Position numbers and translations under genes: made by a program. The notes beneath the pieces were generated by a model. That model did no database searches. It worked only from the letters and a program-made list of their open reading frames with translations, and was not told where the DNA came from. Of a stretch of DNA of 64,000 bases, positions 14,284-23,640 are shown piece after piece (the first letter of the stretch is position 1; each line of letters starts with the position of its first letter). The DNA comes from JAITWN01 sp964581365 (GTDB lineage: Bacteria; Pseudomonadota; Gammaproteobacteria; SZUA-140), in the NCBI GenBank assembly GCA_964581365.1, contig CAZOOF010000002.1, positions 1 to 64,000 of the forward strand, in the 5' to 3' direction.

Positions 14284-15560
14284 CGCAATCGCACTCCATG
14301 TTCAAGAACGCCCAACGGGTCATCCCCGGCGGAGTCAACTCACCGGTACGCGCCTTCCACGGCGTCGGCGGTGAGCCGGTATTCATCCGCCGCGGCGCCG
14401 GCGCGCAGCTGTTCGATGTCGACGACAAGGCTTACGTCGATTACGTCGGATCCTGGGGCGCAGCCGTCCTCGGGCATGCGCATCCGGCCGTAGTGGCGGC
14501 AGTAAAGCGCGCGGTGGAGGACGGACTCGGCTTCGGCGCGCCGACGGAGATCGAGACCCGCATGGCCGAAACCCTGTGCCGCCTGGTGCCCTCACTGGAG
14601 ATGGTGCGCATGGTGAATTCGGGCACTGAAGCCACCATGAGCGCGATCCGCCTCGCGCGCGCGCATACCGGACGCGACAAAATCCTTAAGTTCGAGGGTT
14701 GCTATCACGGTCATGGGGATTCGCTGCTGGTCAAGGCCGGATCCGGTGCTCTGACCCTGGGCGTGCCGAGTTCACCGGGGGTGCCACTCGCGCTCGCGGA
14801 GCACACCATCACCGTTCCGTACAATGATCTGGAAAGAGTGGAAGAGGTGTTCGCGCGCATCGGAGGGCAGATCGCGTGCATCATCGTGGAACCGGTCGCG
14901 GGCAACATGAACTGCATCCTGCCCAAGGAAGGCTTCCTCGCCGGCCTGCGCCGGCTGTGCGATCAGTACGAGTCGGTACTGATCTTCGACGAGGTGATGA
15001 CCGGCTTTCGTGTCGCACTGGGTGGCGCACAGCAGCGCTTCGGCATCCGCCCTGACCTGACCACGCTCGGCAAGGTAATCGGCGGTGGCATGCCGGTGGG
15101 CGCCTTCGGCGGCAAGCGGGAAATCATGGAAAAACTGGCGCCGCTCGGCGGCGTGTATCAGGCCGGCACGCTCTCCGGCAACCCGGTGGCGATGGCTGCC
15201 GGACTGGCCACGCTGCAGGAAGTGGAGAAGGGAGACTTCTATCAGGAGCTGGCGGCAACCACCAAGCGCATCGCCGACGGCCTGGTAACGCGCGCGAAGG
15301 CGTTCAATGTACCGCTGGTCGTCAACCACGTGGGCGGCATGTTCGGGCTGTTCTTCACCGAGCAACAGACCGTGGACAGCTTCAACGCGGTCACCCGTTG
15401 TGACCTCGATCGCTTCCGTCTGTTTTTCCACGGCATGCTGACGCAGGGCGTGTATCTTGCGCCGTCCGCGTATGAAGCCTGCTTCGTCTCTGCGGCGCAC
15501 GGCCAGGCCGAGATCAAGCAGACCCTGATCGCGGCAGAGCAGGTCTTCTCGCAGTTGTGA
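14280..15560 (+). CDS. hemL: Glutamate-1-semialdehyde 2,1-aminomutase
   Basis: PLP enzyme that makes 5-aminolevulinate in the C5 haem pathway. The 426 residues are the usual length. K265 in TLGKVIGGG is the Schiff-base lysine, with the same number as in E. coli. FDEVMTGFR, NSGTEATM and GCYHGHGD are all intact. It feeds the haem demand implied by the many cytochromes in this window. Translationally coupled to thiE. Confidence 0.96.
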   Translation: MTQSHSMFKNAQRVIPGGVNSPVRAFHGVGGEPVFIRRGAGAQLFDVDDKAYVDYVGSWGAAVLGHAHPAVVAAVKRAVEDGLGFGAPTEIETRMAETLCRLVPSLEMVRMVNSGTEATMSAIRLARAHTGRDKILKFEGCYHGHGDSLLVKAGSGALTLGVPSSPGVPLALAEHTITVPYNDLERVEEVFARIGGQIACIIVEPVAGNMNCILPKEGFLAGLRRLCDQYESVLIFDEVMTGFRVALGGAQQRFGIRPDLTTLGKVIGGGMPVGAFGGKREIMEKLAPLGGVYQAGTLSGNPVAMAAGLATLQEVEKGDFYQELAATTKRIADGLVTRAKAFNVPLVVNHVGGMFGLFFTEQQTVDSFNAVTRCDLDRFRLFFHGMLTQGVYLAPSAYEACFVSAAHGQAEIKQTLIAAEQVFSQL

Positions 15561-15609
15561 TCGCGCCGTAACACAGATCCCGCGCAGGCAGGCAATCGGG
15601 AGTTTGGTA

Positions 15610-16650
15610 ATGAAGTACAGCCAGCTCGGAACCACCGGCGTCCAGGTAAGCCGTATCTGCCTGGGCACGATGACCTTCGGCGAACAGAATACCGAAGCGG
15701 AGGCCCATGCCCAGTTCGATGCCGCGTTCGATGCAGGCATCAACTTCATCGACACGGCGGAAATGTATCCGGTTCCGCCGAAGGCGGAGACCTACGGTGA
15801 CACCGAGCGCTATATCGGCAGCTGGCTGCGCCGCAGCGGACGCCGGGATCGCGTGATCCTCGCCACCAAGGTGATGGGGCCTTCCGAAGATCTGCGTTAC
15901 GTGCGTGACGGATCGACCCGGCTCGACCGCCGCAACATCGAAGCCGCGATCGATGCCAGCCTGGAGCGCCTTGGCACCGACTACATCGACCTCTATCAGC
16001 TTCACTGGCCGGACCGCCGCAGCAACTTCTTCGGCAAGCTGGGTTACGTGCACGATCCGCAGGACGACCCGATCCCGCTGGAGGAAACGCTGGCTGCGCT
16101 GGGACGCCTGGTGGAAGCGGGCAAGGTGCGTTTCATCGGCGTTTCCAATGAAACACCCTGGGGCGTAATGCGCTACCTGCAACTCGCCGCCGAGCGCGGT
16201 CTACCGCGCATCGTCAGCATCCAGAACCCGTACAATCTGCTCAATCGCAGCTTCGAAGTCGGCCTGGCCGAGATCGCGCACCGCGAATCGGTCGGCCTGC
16301 TGGCGTATTCCCCGCTCGGCTTCGGCGTGCTCAGCGGCAAGTACCTCGATGGCCAGCGTCCCGAGGGCGCGCGCCTGAGCCGCTTCCAGCGTTTCCAACG
16401 CTATACCAAGGAAGCCGCGCAGGATTCGATCCGCGCCTACGTGGAAGCCGCGCGCAAGCATGGCCTCGATCCCGCGCAAATGGCGCTGGCCTACGTGAAT
16501 ACTCGCTCATTCCTTACCAGCACTATCATCGGCGCAACTGATCTGCAGCAGCTCGCCGCCAACATCGCCAGCATCGATGTGGAATTGCCGGAGGAAGTGC
16601 TGGCTGAGATCGAAGCCGTTCATCTGCGCCACCCCAATCCGTGCCCCTGA
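15610..16650 (+). CDS. NADP(H)-dependent aldo/keto reductase (Tas family)
   Basis: Reduces aldehydes or ketones; natural substrate unknown. The 346 residues equal E. coli Tas in length and share MKYSQLGTTGVQVSRICLGT at the start. The catalytic tetrad is visible as FIDTAEMY (Asp and Tyr), ATKVMG (Lys) and YQLHWPDR (His). TTG at 15604 opens the longest frame, but the ATG at 15610 has GGGAG upstream and gives the family N-terminus. Its end overlaps the next gene by 10 bp. Confidence 0.9.
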   Translation: MKYSQLGTTGVQVSRICLGTMTFGEQNTEAEAHAQFDAAFDAGINFIDTAEMYPVPPKAETYGDTERYIGSWLRRSGRRDRVILATKVMGPSEDLRYVRDGSTRLDRRNIEAAIDASLERLGTDYIDLYQLHWPDRRSNFFGKLGYVHDPQDDPIPLEETLAALGRLVEAGKVRFIGVSNETPWGVMRYLQLAAERGLPRIVSIQNPYNLLNRSFEVGLAEIAHRESVGLLAYSPLGFGVLSGKYLDGQRPEGARLSRFQRFQRYTKEAAQDSIRAYVEAARKHGLDPAQMALAYVNTRSFLTSTIIGATDLQQLAANIASIDVELPEEVLAEIEAVHLRHPNPCP

Positions 16651-19556
16651 ACACAGTCATCGCCCGCCGTCGCTGGCTGGCATGCGGGCTGGCGGCGGCG
16701 ATCACCGGCGCGACCCAGGCCGCCACCCTGCCTGAGGGGCGGGGCGGCACCGTCCAACTGCCGGTCACGACGGACCTTGTCGATCCTTGGCTGCGACCGG
16801 CGAGTCCGCGCCTGCTGTTTTCGCACGAGCTCGAAGCAGCGGGACACGATCTGGCCCAGGCAGACAGCGCGCTTCTGATCGCAACAGAAGACAGCGTGCT
16901 GATACTGGATAGCAGCACTGTCCCGCCCCGAGTCATAGATCGCCTGACTCTCCCGGAATCCGTGCTCGAGATCGCGGCGGAAGGCAACACCGCCTGGCTG
17001 CTGACCCGGTCTCGCCTGTACACCCTGGATATCCGCGATCCCACCCGCGCGCTGTTGCGCAGCAGCCTGGCGCTGAACGCACCGGCGCGCAGCTTCACGG
17101 TCGCCAATGGCCGCGGCTACCTGCTTTCCCCCCGCAGCCTGCATGTACTCGAACTGACACCGTCCGGGCCTGCCCGGTTTATTCTCGAGCACGCGTTCGA
17201 TTTCGAGCCCGGCGCCATCGCAAGGGATGGCCGGGCAACCTATGTCGCCGCCGGCGAGCGCGGTCTGCTGGTCATCGATGACAGTGGCCAGGTGGAAGGC
17301 TTCTCCGGCACCGGCCCGGTGCTCGACGTCGCTATCGGTGATGACGGCCGCATCTATCTGGCGCAGGGTGAGCATGGGCTGACCGTGCTTGATCGCGGCG
17401 ATCAGGATGAGCTGCGCTGGCGGGGCAGCCTGCGCGGCACGGGCGCGGTGGACGCGATCAGCCTCACCGGCTCCCGTGCGGTGATCCGCGATGGGGATGC
17501 ACTCTATCTGCTCGAGGCGGAGAATCCGGCGGCAACCGAACGCAGCGCTCTGCTGTGGCGTGCCGACGATTGTTGCGCTGCCTGGATGGCGCGGGAGAAT
17601 CGTATTCTGACTGTCGCCGGCGATCGCTTCATCGGTATCGATCCACGCCGGGTGCCTCGGACCGGTAACGAAGGACTGGCGTTCGGTCAGGGCGTTAACT
17701 TCGGCGGCCAGCGCCGCATTTTTATCGAAGGCGATACGGCCTACGTCGCCGACTGGTTCGCCGGCATGCACATATACGATCTGAGCGAACCGCGGCGCCC
17801 CGCATTGCTCGCCAGTGTACGCAGTGATGGTTCGCCCAAAGGCGTGGTCGTTCGCGACGGTATCGCTTTCGTCGCCGATGATGATCATGGTCTGCTGGTG
17901 GTGGATGTCGTCGACCCGAGCAAACCGAGGGCGCTCGGCCGGCTGCCGCTGCCGGGTCTCGCCTACACTCCGGTACTGGACGGCGACCTGCTCTACCTGG
18001 CAGCCCATCACGGCGGCGTGATGATCATCGACGTCAGTAATCCACGTCTGCCATCCCTGCTGACTCATCTCGACACACCCGGCAAGGCCTGGTCGTTGCG
18101 TGTGCGCGACGGCATTGCCTGGGTCGCGGACGATGACGCCGGCCTCGCGATCATCGACGTGAGCAATCCGCGCGCACCACAGGAGATCACCCGCTATCGT
18201 CCCGGCGGGCGCGTGGAAGAGGTCCTGCTCGATGGCGACGTCGCTTATCTCGCGCTCTATGACGATGGCGTGCATGTGCTGGATATCGCGGATCCTGCCT
18301 CGCCTCGACTCCTGACGCGAATACCGACTCCCGGCAACGCGCGCGGGCTGGCGCTGCGCGATCGGCTGCTGCATGTGGCCGACTGGATGGCGGGGATCCA
18401 GGTATTCGATGTCTCGGATCCGGCGCGGCCGCGTCATCTCGGTTCGCGTGACACCGACGGCGCGGCCTGGGGACTGGCCTTGCGCGAAGACACGGTGGTG
18501 GTCGCCGACTGGTGGGGCGGCTTACTGCTGCTCGAAACCGGAACCTCGGCCCAGACCCTCGCCGTCTATCCGCGGCGCGAACGCATCCGGTCGATAGCGA
18601 TCCGCGGCAGTTTCGCCTTCGTTTCTCAGGGCGATGCTGGCCTGCAGGTGTTCGATATCCGCAATCCGCTCAATCCGACCTGGGTGACCGGCATCGACCT
18701 GGCGGACGCGGATGCAGTCGCGCTCGAACAGCATCGAGCCTGGGTGCTGCACTCAGGAGGCAGACGGGTCGCTGCCGTCGATATCAGTGAACCTTTCCAG
18801 GCGCGCGTTGAGAAGCACCTCGAAGCGCCGCTGCAGGCAAGCATGCTGCGCGCCCTGGACGGCGCCATTCTGCTTGCGGGAGACGGAGACGTTGCGCTGA
18901 TCGATACGCATTCGGGCGCGGTGAGGCAGGTATCGCCCCGGATTACCGACGCCACATCGGCGGCCGGTATCGCGCTGATCGCCGATACCGATGGGAACAT
19001 CTGCGAACTGCATGACGATGTGAGTGAAGGTCGGGTGCTGGCATCGATCGACAGCCCCATCGTCCGCCTGCTCGCAAATGATGAGCGGGTGATCGCCCAG
19101 ACCACCGATGAGAAGCTGCATGTATTCGCCTGGCACACGGGCGGAGCACTGCGCAAATTGGCAGAAATCCCGGTGCCAGGCGGAATCAACGCGCTTGCGA
19201 TCGACGGCACCCGCATCCACCTCGCCCGCGGGCGCAGTGTGCAGACAATCGAATCAGGCGTCGATCGCTGGCGCCTCGCCGCAGCCTACGAAACGATGGC
19301 GCCGGTCACTTATCTCGCTCCCGGAGAGGAAGCCATCTATCTCGCCGGCACCCAGGTGCTGCGGGCGCTGTCACGTCTGCCGGAAGCCCGGGCCGAAAGC
19401 AGGGGCCCGGACGGGCTGCTGCTCCATGTCCCTGCCGGCCTGCCTCCCGGCGCCTATGATCTGCTACCCGGCCAGCCTCTGGGCGCCGCCGCGCTGATCG
19501 AGGACGCGATCCACATCGAGCCGCTCCGCTTCGGCCGCGGCCCGCGGAATCAGTAG
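16641..19556 (+). CDS. Large exported LVIVD-repeat beta-propeller protein
   Basis: A 971-residue protein starting with GTG inside the end of the aldo/keto reductase gene. An arginine-rich start (ARRRWLACG) and hydrophobic stretch to about residue 27 form a signal peptide, possibly of the Tat type. The rest consists of repeats of about 42 residues with a core such as VMIIDVSNPRLPSLL, LAIIDVSNPRAPQ, VHVLDIADPASPRLL and IQVFDVSDPARPRHL; these are LVIVD repeats that build beta-propellers. At least nine are easy to see from residue 370 to 720, with weaker ones before and after. No catalytic motif or haem site is present. Function unknown; probably a periplasmic or surface binding scaffold. Confidence 0.85.
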   Translation: MPLNTVIARRRWLACGLAAAITGATQAATLPEGRGGTVQLPVTTDLVDPWLRPASPRLLFSHELEAAGHDLAQADSALLIATEDSVLILDSSTVPPRVIDRLTLPESVLEIAAEGNTAWLLTRSRLYTLDIRDPTRALLRSSLALNAPARSFTVANGRGYLLSPRSLHVLELTPSGPARFILEHAFDFEPGAIARDGRATYVAAGERGLLVIDDSGQVEGFSGTGPVLDVAIGDDGRIYLAQGEHGLTVLDRGDQDELRWRGSLRGTGAVDAISLTGSRAVIRDGDALYLLEAENPAATERSALLWRADDCCAAWMARENRILTVAGDRFIGIDPRRVPRTGNEGLAFGQGVNFGGQRRIFIEGDTAYVADWFAGMHIYDLSEPRRPALLASVRSDGSPKGVVVRDGIAFVADDDHGLLVVDVVDPSKPRALGRLPLPGLAYTPVLDGDLLYLAAHHGGVMIIDVSNPRLPSLLTHLDTPGKAWSLRVRDGIAWVADDDAGLAIIDVSNPRAPQEITRYRPGGRVEEVLLDGDVAYLALYDDGVHVLDIADPASPRLLTRIPTPGNARGLALRDRLLHVADWMAGIQVFDVSDPARPRHLGSRDTDGAAWGLALREDTVVVADWWGGLLLLETGTSAQTLAVYPRRERIRSIAIRGSFAFVSQGDAGLQVFDIRNPLNPTWVTGIDLADADAVALEQHRAWVLHSGGRRVAAVDISEPFQARVEKHLEAPLQASMLRALDGAILLAGDGDVALIDTHSGAVRQVSPRITDATSAAGIALIADTDGNICELHDDVSEGRVLASIDSPIVRLLANDERVIAQTTDEKLHVFAWHTGGALRKLAEIPVPGGINALAIDGTRIHLARGRSVQTIESGVDRWRLAAAYETMAPVTYLAPGEEAIYLAGTQVLRALSRLPEARAESRGPDGLLLHVPAGLPPGAYDLLPGQPLGAAALIEDAIHIEPLRFGRGPRNQ

Positions 19557-20179
19557 AGCGAGAAGGACAGTCCGAGCGAGAAGAAGTCGACGTCGAATTC
19601 TCCGCTGAAACTGTCGAGTATATTTTTGTAGCGCTCCCACTCCAGATGCACGGAGGTGAGATAGTTGATCTGGTAGGAGACGCCCGCGCCGAAAGCAAGT
19701 TCGGTATCGGATTCGCTGTCCCGGAACGTACCGCAGGAATCGCTCTCGCGCGCATCCCAGTCCCAGGCGAAGATGCCGAACTTGCCGTAGATGTTGAAGT
19801 CACGACCGACCGGCACATTGCCGATCAGAGACGCACCAAAGCCGTCGACCTCGACCTCGCTTGATACCGGGCCTTCGCACCAGTGATCGACCTGCGCGCC
19901 GGCATCGCCGCGAAACGAGCTGTCCCCAAGATTCGCGTAATAGAATTCCGCGCCAATGTTGGGCGTGATGCGATAGCCACCAAACAGCTTGTAGCCGGTA
20001 TCCGAATCATCGACGGAGTTGGAATTGCCGATCAGGTTGCCGTCGTTGTAGTCGGAGACACTCAGATCGTAGCTGGTGCCGCCGAACGCGAAGCCCAGAT
20101 AGGGGCCCGGTTCCCAGGCATGGGCCGCCCCCGCCATGGCCGCGCACACAACGATGCCGCCACTTAGAATTCGTTTCAT
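19550..20179 (-). CDS. Outer-membrane beta-barrel protein
   Basis: A 209-residue OmpA-like eight-stranded barrel protein. A signal peptide (MKRILSGGIVVCAAMAGAAHA) is followed by PGPYLGFAFGG, alternating hydrophobic strands and a C-terminal strand ending LGLSFSLY, with the aromatic last residue used by the outer-membrane assembly machinery. Asp and Ser-rich loops occur at 45-70. The frame opens at 20206, but the ATG at 20179 has AGGAGGA seven bases upstream. Its last 7 bp overlap the convergent LVIVD gene. Ligand unknown. Confidence 0.85.
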   Translation of the reverse strand: MKRILSGGIVVCAAMAGAAHAWEPGPYLGFAFGGTSYDLSVSDYNDGNLIGNSNSVDDSDTGYKLFGGYRITPNIGAEFYYANLGDSSFRGDAGAQVDHWCEGPVSSEVEVDGFGASLIGNVPVGRDFNIYGKFGIFAWDWDARESDSCGTFRDSESDTELAFGAGVSYQINYLTSVHLEWERYKNILDSFSGEFDVDFFSLGLSFSLY

Positions 20180-20279
20180 GGCTTCGTCCTCCTGATGCCT
20201 CACCACACCATATTACGCAGAGGAAGGCGCAAGATACAGAAGAAAAGCGAGCGTCGTTCCCAGTCCAAGCCAAGCTGCG

Positions 20280-21080
20280 TCACATCAGCAACTGCACCGC
20301 CACCACCGCCAGAAGCAGAGCAAACAGCTGCTTCAGCAGCGCGACCGGCAGTACGTGAGTGAGACGCGCACCGATCGGTGCAGTAATGATGCTGCCCGCG
20401 CCGATGGCGAACATGGCCGGCCAGTACACATAGCCGCTGGCCGCATCCGGAAGCGCGTGGCCGCCCGCGCCGCCCATGAAGATATAGCCGATGCTGCCGG
20501 CAACAGCGATCGGCAGCCCGCAGGCCGCTGAGGTAGCGATGGCGTTGCGAATGGCGATGCCGCGCGCGAGCAGAAACGGGGTGGTCAGGGAGCCGCCACC
20601 GATGCCGACCAGGGCCGACACCAGACCGATCACGGTACCGGCGCAGGCAGCCAGACCCCGCCCTACATGACCGGCGCCGTGAGCAACTCGCGGCATCAGC
20701 CCGAAGGCGATCTGCAGCGACATCACCAGCATGAAGATCGCAAACACGTAGCGCAGCGTTGTGGTATCGAGCTGCGCCGCGCACCAGGCGCCGCCCAGCG
20801 TCCCGAGCACGATACTGGGACCGAGTTGCCGCCAGACTGGCCACAGAATGGCGCCGCGACGCTGATGTCCCCACATCGAGGCGATCGACGTCGGCACGAT
20901 GGACGCAAGCGATGTACCGATGGCGACATGCATGAGCGCCTCCGCCGGAATCGACGGCTGCGCCGCGGTCCAGATGCAGACCAGCGCGGGAACGATGATC
21001 AAGCCACCGCCGACGCCGAACAGCCCGGCGAGCAGGCCGGTGGCCGCGCCGAGCGACAGATAATGAATCCATTCCTGCAT
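20280..21080 (-). CDS. TauE/SafE-family membrane transporter
   Basis: A 266-residue inner-membrane protein with about eight helices in two homologous halves. Each half carries the family's glycine motif: GVGGGLIIVPAL near the start and GIGGGSLTTPFL in the middle. The family exports sulfite, sulfoacetate or other small organosulfur anions. In a probable sulfur oxidiser sulfite export is an attractive guess, but nothing in the sequence fixes the substrate. Located 22 bp after the stop of the aldehyde dehydrogenase gene on the same strand, so probably co-transcribed with it. Confidence 0.88.
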   Translation of the reverse strand: MQEWIHYLSLGAATGLLAGLFGVGGGLIIVPALVCIWTAAQPSIPAEALMHVAIGTSLASIVPTSIASMWGHQRRGAILWPVWRQLGPSIVLGTLGGAWCAAQLDTTTLRYVFAIFMLVMSLQIAFGLMPRVAHGAGHVGRGLAACAGTVIGLVSALVGIGGGSLTTPFLLARGIAIRNAIATSAACGLPIAVAGSIGYIFMGGAGGHALPDAASGYVYWPAMFAIGAGSIITAPIGARLTHVLPVALLKQLFALLLAVVAVQLLM

Positions 21081-21102
21081 GCGAGCCGGCTACGGCGCCC
21101 GC

Positions 21103-22461
21103 TTAACGGACCCAGACCGAGGTGAAGTTGACGAACTCGTGGATGCCGTGGTGGGAAAGCTCCCGCCCGTAACCGGAATGACCCACACCGCCGAAAGGCA
21201 GGCGGGGATCGCTTTTTACCATACCGTTGACGAATGCGCAGCCACAGCGCAGGCGCAGCGCCAGGCGCTCACCGACGGTGACGTTGCGGGTCCACACGCT
21301 GCCACCAAGCCCGTAACGGGAATGGTTGGCAAGCTCCACCGCCTCATCGGCGCTGCCGGCGCGAGTGATGCTCGCGACCGGACCGAAAGTTTCCTCATCG
21401 AAAACCGGCATGCCCGGTTTGACGTGATCGAGAATCGAAGCCGCGTAGTAGGCGCCTGGCCCATCGAGTGGGCGACACCCGGTGACGGGCACAGCGCCTT
21501 GCGTGATGCTCTGCTCAACCAGGCGGTGAAGCGAGTCGCGCAAATCGGCACGTGCCAGCGGCGCCAGCGTCGTGTCGGGCGCCGAAGGATCACCTGGACG
21601 CAGCGCCTCCACGCGGTCTTTCAGGCGCGCGACGAATTCATCGACGATCCCGCCGACCACGATGAACCTCTTGGCGGCGATGCAGCTCTGCCCGGCGTTG
21701 CCATAGCGCGAACTCATGGCCCCGTCGACAGCCTGCTCGAGATCGGCGTCGGGAAGCACGATGAACGGATCCGCCCCCCCCAGTTCGAGCACGGTCTTCT
21801 TCAGCGCCGCCCCCGCGATCGCCGCTACTTGCCTGCCTGCCTCTTCGCTGCCGGTCAGGGTGACCGCATGCACGCGCGGGTCGCGTATCACCGCTTCGAC
21901 CCCCGAGGCGGGAATCATGAGGGTAATGAATACGCCTTCGGGAAGACCCGCTTCGCGCAGCACTTCCTCCACCGCCAGCGCACACTGGGGCACGTTCGAG
22001 GCGTGCTTGAGCAGCACGGTATTGCCTGCCGCCAGCGCCGGTGCCGCGAAACGGAACACCTGCCAGAAAGGGAAGTTCCACGGCATGATCGCCAGCACCG
22101 TGCCCAGAGGCCGGCAAGCGACATAACTGCGCCTGGCCTCGGTGGCGACGTATTCATCGGCGAGAAAGGCAGCGGCATGCTCGGCATAGTATTCGCAGCC
22201 AAGCGCGCACTTTTCTATCTCGGCCTGAGCTTCGCCGGTCAGCTTGCCCATTTCCATGGTAGCCAGGCGCGCCAGGCTGTCGCGGCGCGACAGCAGCACT
22301 GCGGCCGCGCGCCGCAGGATCTCGCAGCGCTCGGCAAGCGGGGTGTCGCGCCACCTCGCGGATGCGCGCGCGGCCTGCGCCAGCATCGTTTCGATATGCT
22401 CGGCGTCCCAGGGTTCGAACGTGGCCAGCAGACGGCCATCGGCGGGATTGACGGACTTCAT
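21103..22461 (-). CDS. NAD(P)-dependent aldehyde dehydrogenase (succinate-semialdehyde type)
   Basis: Oxidises an aldehyde to the acid; the sequence is closest in style to the short Sad/YneI-type succinate-semialdehyde dehydrogenases. In 452 residues the oxyanion Asn is N129 (PWNFPFW), the general base E226 (LELGGADPF) and the nucleophile C260 (GNAGQSC). The frame opens at 22539, but family homology starts at the ATG at 22461 (MKSVNPADGR). Divergent from the NDUFA9-like gene. The substrate is inferred, not shown. Confidence 0.9.
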   Translation of the reverse strand: MKSVNPADGRLLATFEPWDAEHIETMLAQAARASARWRDTPLAERCEILRRAAAVLLSRRDSLARLATMEMGKLTGEAQAEIEKCALGCEYYAEHAAAFLADEYVATEARRSYVACRPLGTVLAIMPWNFPFWQVFRFAAPALAAGNTVLLKHASNVPQCALAVEEVLREAGLPEGVFITLMIPASGVEAVIRDPRVHAVTLTGSEEAGRQVAAIAGAALKKTVLELGGADPFIVLPDADLEQAVDGAMSSRYGNAGQSCIAAKRFIVVGGIVDEFVARLKDRVEALRPGDPSAPDTTLAPLARADLRDSLHRLVEQSITQGAVPVTGCRPLDGPGAYYAASILDHVKPGMPVFDEETFGPVASITRAGSADEAVELANHSRYGLGGSVWTRNVTVGERLALRLRCGCAFVNGMVKSDPRLPFGGVGHSGYGRELSHHGIHEFVNFTSVWVR

Positions 22462-22510
22462 GATGGCGTTCAGCTTACCATGACGCTGCCGGGATGCCAG
22501 CCGTCGATTC

Positions 22511-22540
22511 GGGACACCGCGGCTCCCGCTTGGGTACAAT
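22511..22540 (+). promoter_or_regulatory. Predicted promoter of NDUFA9-like gene
   Basis: GGGACA at 22511-22516, an 18-bp spacer and TACAAT at 22535-22540, in the gap between two divergent genes. The -10 is good and the -35 only moderate. Confidence 0.4.
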
Positions 22541-22634
22541 CTTGAATCGCGACCCGAATTCGCGTCCCCGGGCGCAAAGCGGGCCGGCGAAACGGCACGC
22601 CGATCAGGGACACACGAACGTAATGGAAGAAGCG

Positions 22635-23612
22635 ATGGAAGTCACAATCGAACCGGCGATCAAACCCAAGGTCTGCATCCTGGGTGGCACGGGCTTTGTC
22701 GGCGAGCACCTGGCCGCCGAGCTGGTGGAACACGGTTTCACGGTGCGCATTCCGACGCGCCGCCCCGTCCGCAGCCGCAGTCTGACCGTGCTGCCGGGCG
22801 CCGAGCTGGTAAACGCCAGCATTCACCAACCGGGCGTGCTCGAGAATGTGCTACGCGGATGCGATGCCGTGGTCAATCTGGTCGGGATCCTGAATGAGGA
22901 ACGGCGGGGAGATTTCCAGCGGGTGCACGTCGACCTGGTGGACCGGCTGATCGCGGCCTGTCGCGCCACGGGGGTGCGCCGACTGCTGCACATGAGCGCG
23001 CTGAACGCCGCGCCGCAGGCGAAAAGCGCCTACCTGCGCAGCAAGGGCGAGGGCGAAGAGCACGCCCATGCCGCCGGCGATCTGCAGGTCACCAGCTTCC
23101 GTCCCTCCGTCATCTTCGGGCCGGACGATCACCTGTTCAATCGCTTCGCGTGCCTGCTGCGCTGCGCTCCGTTGATGCTTCCGCTCGCCTGCCCCAACGC
23201 CCGGATGTCGCCGGTGTTCATAGGCGATGTCGTGCACGCGATGCGCATCGCTCTGATCGATCCCGACACCACGGGTCAGCGCTACGATCTGTGCGGCCCA
23301 CGCGCAATGACGCTGGAAGAGATCGTGCGCTACACCGCTGAGACCCTGAATATCGACAAGCGCATCGTGCCGCTCGGCGACGGGCTCTCCAGGCTGCAGG
23401 CACGCATTCTCGGACTGCTGCCTGGCCAGCTTTTCACCATGGACAATTATTTGTCCCTGAGCGTCGACGCCGTCTGTCGCGACCGGTTCCCGACCATTTT
23501 CGGCATCGACCCCCAGGATGTGGAAGCCGTGATCCCGATCTATCTCGGCGCCGCCAATCAGCGCGCCCGGCTCGATGAGGCCAGGCGCGCGGCCAGGCGA
23601 TCGCCGAACTGA
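22635..23612 (+). CDS. NDUFA9-like NAD(P)-binding epimerase/dehydratase family protein
   Basis: An atypical short-chain dehydrogenase of 325 residues. The Rossmann nucleotide loop is VCILGGTGFVGEHLA (about res. 14-28), followed by a VVNLVGIL strand. The catalytic Tyr-x-x-x-Lys is seen only as YLRSKGEGE. This is the pattern of complex I NDUFA9-related proteins, where the cofactor is bound for structure more than for catalysis. The frame is open from 22494; the ATG at 22635 has GGAAG five bases upstream and the ATG at 22623 is an alternative. cca follows 28 bp after its stop. Confidence 0.82.
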   Translation: MEVTIEPAIKPKVCILGGTGFVGEHLAAELVEHGFTVRIPTRRPVRSRSLTVLPGAELVNASIHQPGVLENVLRGCDAVVNLVGILNEERRGDFQRVHVDLVDRLIAACRATGVRRLLHMSALNAAPQAKSAYLRSKGEGEEHAHAAGDLQVTSFRPSVIFGPDDHLFNRFACLLRCAPLMLPLACPNARMSPVFIGDVVHAMRIALIDPDTTGQRYDLCGPRAMTLEEIVRYTAETLNIDKRIVPLGDGLSRLQARILGLLPGQLFTMDNYLSLSVDAVCRDRFPTIFGIDPQDVEAVIPIYLGAANQRARLDEARRAARRSPN

Positions 23613-23640
23613 GCTCCGGGGCGATGCATCGGGGCCGCTC

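Noticed and set aside
21079..22545. A 488-codon open frame on the + strand opposite the aldehyde dehydrogenase
   Set aside because: The reverse frame is an intact dehydrogenase with all catalytic residues; the forward frame is low-complexity Arg/His/Gln-rich and looks like nothing known. Long antisense frames are expected at this GC content.
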